From assembly GCA_030533445.1 (NCBI GenBank), contig CM060064.1, positions 40,145,787 to 40,209,786 of the forward strand: DNA of 64,000 nucleotides. The letters are read 5' to 3'. This stretch comes from Cyprinodon diabolis (Eukaryota > Chordata > Actinopteri > Cyprinodontiformes > Cyprinodontidae). This document shows positions 61,710 through 64,000 of this stretch, in pieces. Position 1 is the stretch's first letter, and each line of letters begins with the position of its first letter. The notes beneath the pieces are model-generated. The model saw nothing but the letters and a program-made list of their open reading frames with translations, was not told the origin of the DNA and did not search any database. The position numbers were made by a program, and so were the translations under genes.

Positions 61710-62971
61710 AGCTGTTTCTATGTTTTAGCTTGCACAATCCACTTATTTAATCCCTCTAAAAAATTTTATTCCCTGTATGTAGCTTGCATGACTAAAATAA
61801 TTTTCTTGTGGGTTATTAATTTTTAAATTTTGGTTCCAAAATTATAGTTTTGGAGACCCTGCAGACACATTAGGAAGGCTGTCAATTAGAACAATGCTGC
61901 AGTCATCGCTCCACTGACACCCCCCCTGCGCGCTTATGCAGATTTAAGCTGTCTCCTTCTAAACTGTGTTTCATTATTTTTTGGACACACAAACAACTTA
62001 AAAGACCCACCAACATAGAAACACATAATATTAAAACTGGACAAACACAACATTAGGTCTATTTATTTAGGTTTTCATCGTATCTGCTTTGTGCATGTAT
62101 CATACTCTAACTTCCACTCCTACAAGTATTTTAAATTACTTGGATCAATCTGACACAAATTTTACATCCCCTTTATGATCTTCTCTATACTCTTCCCTGA
62201 ACCCATCCTTTTTAATTCTTTTACTCCCCTTACTCACTTTAGTTCTATTATTTTATCATTTAGTTCTTATTATTTTATCTTGGAATAGAGGCGTCCCTCA
62301 AACCCATATTTTTTTCCAAACTATATATTTAAGTGATTATTATTATTTTTTTTTATTTTTTGTTGGATCCTGCACTTCTACAACTTCTAATCGTAGATTC
62401 TAAATTATCTCTAATTTATTTTGACCTTTTCCCATTTGAAAGAATTTAGTCCAGTACAAACACCTAGGGTATTCTATGCACTGGATGTTTATTCAGCAGG
62501 ACAGCACCCAAACAATGTTGTGGTAATTTCTGCTTCTACCTTTTCAGGTGAGAAATTCTTGCCTCTGCATCCACAAGAGTTGTACTGTATTAACCCCTGC
62601 TGTTTTAATATGAAACAACAGAACCTGAAAGGTTCGATTGTTTCCTGACACACTCCCACACAGTCACACACACCTATTCTAAGGCCTAAGATATTTTTTT
62701 TATTTTACCCAACATAGACAAAAAAAAAAAAAAAAAAACATTTATCGTGTACACTTTGGAGTCTCCAGCTCCAGGCCCTCGCACGCACCGTATACTCAGA
62801 TCCCAGATCTGTCAACAAAACTTGGCTTCGTCAAATATCCCTGCTGCAGCTGCAAACCTTACTATCTCAAGAACAACACAGAGTCCCAGACTCAAACGCA
62901 CAGAATACCGATCCCAGATCTCTCACAACAAACCCCGTTTGTCAAATATTCTAGCGACTACAACTAGTTAT
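61710..62971. other. AT/T-rich flank of the retrovirus-like fragment; no gene recognised
   Basis: An A-run is at 62720-62738 and an imperfect direct repeat of ~45 bp (gatcccagatct core) at 62798-62845 and 62908-62952. This could be decayed LTR or leader sequence, but no LTR pair or primer-binding site was found. Confidence 0.5.
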
Positions 62972-63115
62972 CAGTGTTGGGCACGTTACTTTGAAAAAGT
63001 AATTAGTTATAGTTACTAGTTACTTCTCCCAAAAAGTAACTGAGTTACTAACTGAGTTACTCCACAATAAAAGTAACTAGTTACTAGTAAAAGTAACTAT
63101 TGCGTTACTTTTGCG
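62972..63115 (+). mobile_element. hAT element left terminus (CAGTGTTGGGCACGTTAC...)
   Basis: The end CAGTGTTGGGCACGTTACTT followed by many GTTACT/AGTAAC motifs (agtaactagttactagtaa) is the hallmark of a large fish hAT family. The right end is not seen before 64000, so the element may run off the window or be truncated. Confidence 0.7.
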
Positions 63116-64000
63116 TTTCTCGCCCCCGTAACCCTCACCACCCAGCCCCCACCTTCTCGCGGTGTGATTCAAAAGCCAGATGAATAGAGCGGACGACAAA
63201 GACAAGAACCTGCAGAGAGTTTTGCATTTATTGCAACTCAATGTAAATGACATCAGGGGGGAACGCGATGTGAAGTTTTTTAACAGGGCATTCAGATCTG
63301 GTGAGTATATGAAATTAATAACTGGGGATGTCTAATTCTGAAATCCTGTGTGTTTGGGTTGTTATAGATACTGCAACATCTATCTATACATCTATCTATC
63401 TAGATGTATACTCTGTGTGTGACATAAAACATGGATCTCCATCCCTGCCACAAAGGCCATCAAATAATGTTTAAAATAAAAAATACAGTAGGTTGAGAAG
63501 GCAGAGTATCCATCCATCCATCCATCCATCCAGATTTCTCCCTTTCTCCATATAGGCTATCATTTGATCGTTCACGCTCTCCATAGTTCTCATGTGGCGC
63601 GAGCACAGGGCGACTGGTGCGCGCCTTTAGCTAGCATGCGCGTTTCCTGTCGCTTGCGCGGTGACTCGTGCCGCCTGCGCTGTGCGGAGATGCAGAGGAA
63701 ACCGTATCTGATGGGGAAACGCAGCTCGACGTAACACCGGTATTTCCATCAGGAAAACGCTGTTTGCTGCTGGATCCTCCTCACTCTCCATCTCTCTGTG
63801 TGCTGTACGTTAACACCCACCAGCGGAAACACCCACCTACCCAAATGACAGACGGAAACTCACTATACATCAGCCATTCTCATCCTCCGCTCTCTCATGA
63901 CAAGGCGTGCACCTCTGGATGACCTAAAAAATACTCTTTAATATCTCTTAAACAAAAGTAGCACAAACAATATTTTTTTCTGCACAAATCTGCACTAACG
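63116..64000. other. right edge: CpG-rich segment, possibly hAT interior or a promoter
   Basis: 63590-63760 has many CpG and GCGC motifs, unusual for this window. A short open frame at 63180-63300 (MNRADDKDKNLQRVLHLLQL...) ends at a good donor, TCTG|GTGAGT. Microsatellites lie at 63377-63408 (ATCT) and 63509-63532 (CATC). No known protein was recognised. Confidence 0.4.
63509..63532 (+). repeat. (CATC)n tetranucleotide repeat
   Basis: Six CATC units. Confidence 0.95.

Overview
This window is vertebrate nuclear DNA, almost certainly from a teleost fish. It is AT-rich, has large introns with GT-AG splice sites, and is full of transposon families typical of fish: Tc1/mariner, pogo-like, several hAT groups, L2-, CR1/Rex1-, RTE- and L1-like LINE ends, and a tRNA-derived SINE. 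The species cannot be named from the sequence. No bacterial operon, CRISPR array, rRNA gene or functional tRNA gene is visible.

One host gene spans most of the window on the minus strand: agmo (alkylglycerol monooxygenase, TMEM195), the tetrahydropterin-dependent membrane enzyme that cleaves ether lipids. I placed twelve coding exons by translating the minus strand and matching them to the known AGMO protein. Exon 1 carries the ATG at 56343 and exon 12 ends at 6188. The exons join in phase into 419 codons with no stop and keep all three histidine boxes. Human AGMO has 445 residues, so only about 24 C-terminal codons (a last exon 13) are missing. I could not find them in the first 6.2 kb; they probably lie beyond the left edge.

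Layout. 1-6187 is 3' side sequence with a CR1/Rex1-like LINE fragment (3636-4150) and a complete-ended but broken pogo-like transposon (4241-5982). 6188-21084 holds exons 12 to 4 with SINE-like, hAT and L2 insertions in the introns. 21085-39596 is an 18.5-kb intron 3 with SINE and RTE fragments, a 209-bp inverted-repeat MITE, a perfect 17-bp hairpin and a GC-rich candidate conserved element. 39597-42080 holds exons 3 and 2 and a hAT element with a perfect 8-bp target duplication. 42081-56223 is intron 1, which contains an intact Tc1 transposon, a short hAT5-like element, a hAT with a LINE nested inside it, and a hAT carrying a ZMYM1-like reading frame. Exon 1 is at 56224-56343. From 56344 rightward lie the putative promoter, a second Tc1 copy identical as far as I can see, long AT microsatellites, degraded endogenous-retrovirus-like sequence (60.4-61.7 kb), and the left end of another hAT element (from 62972).

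The most striking non-host feature is the Tc1 pair: two 1,248-bp copies, each with TA target duplications, perfect 29-bp terminal repeats and an uninterrupted 343-residue DD34E transposase. One sits 361 bp from exon 2 and the other 269 bp upstream of the agmo start codon. I found no clear sign of a wholly new system; the strongest leads are this recently mobile family, the paired elements with 5-bp target duplications, and several inverted-repeat structures.
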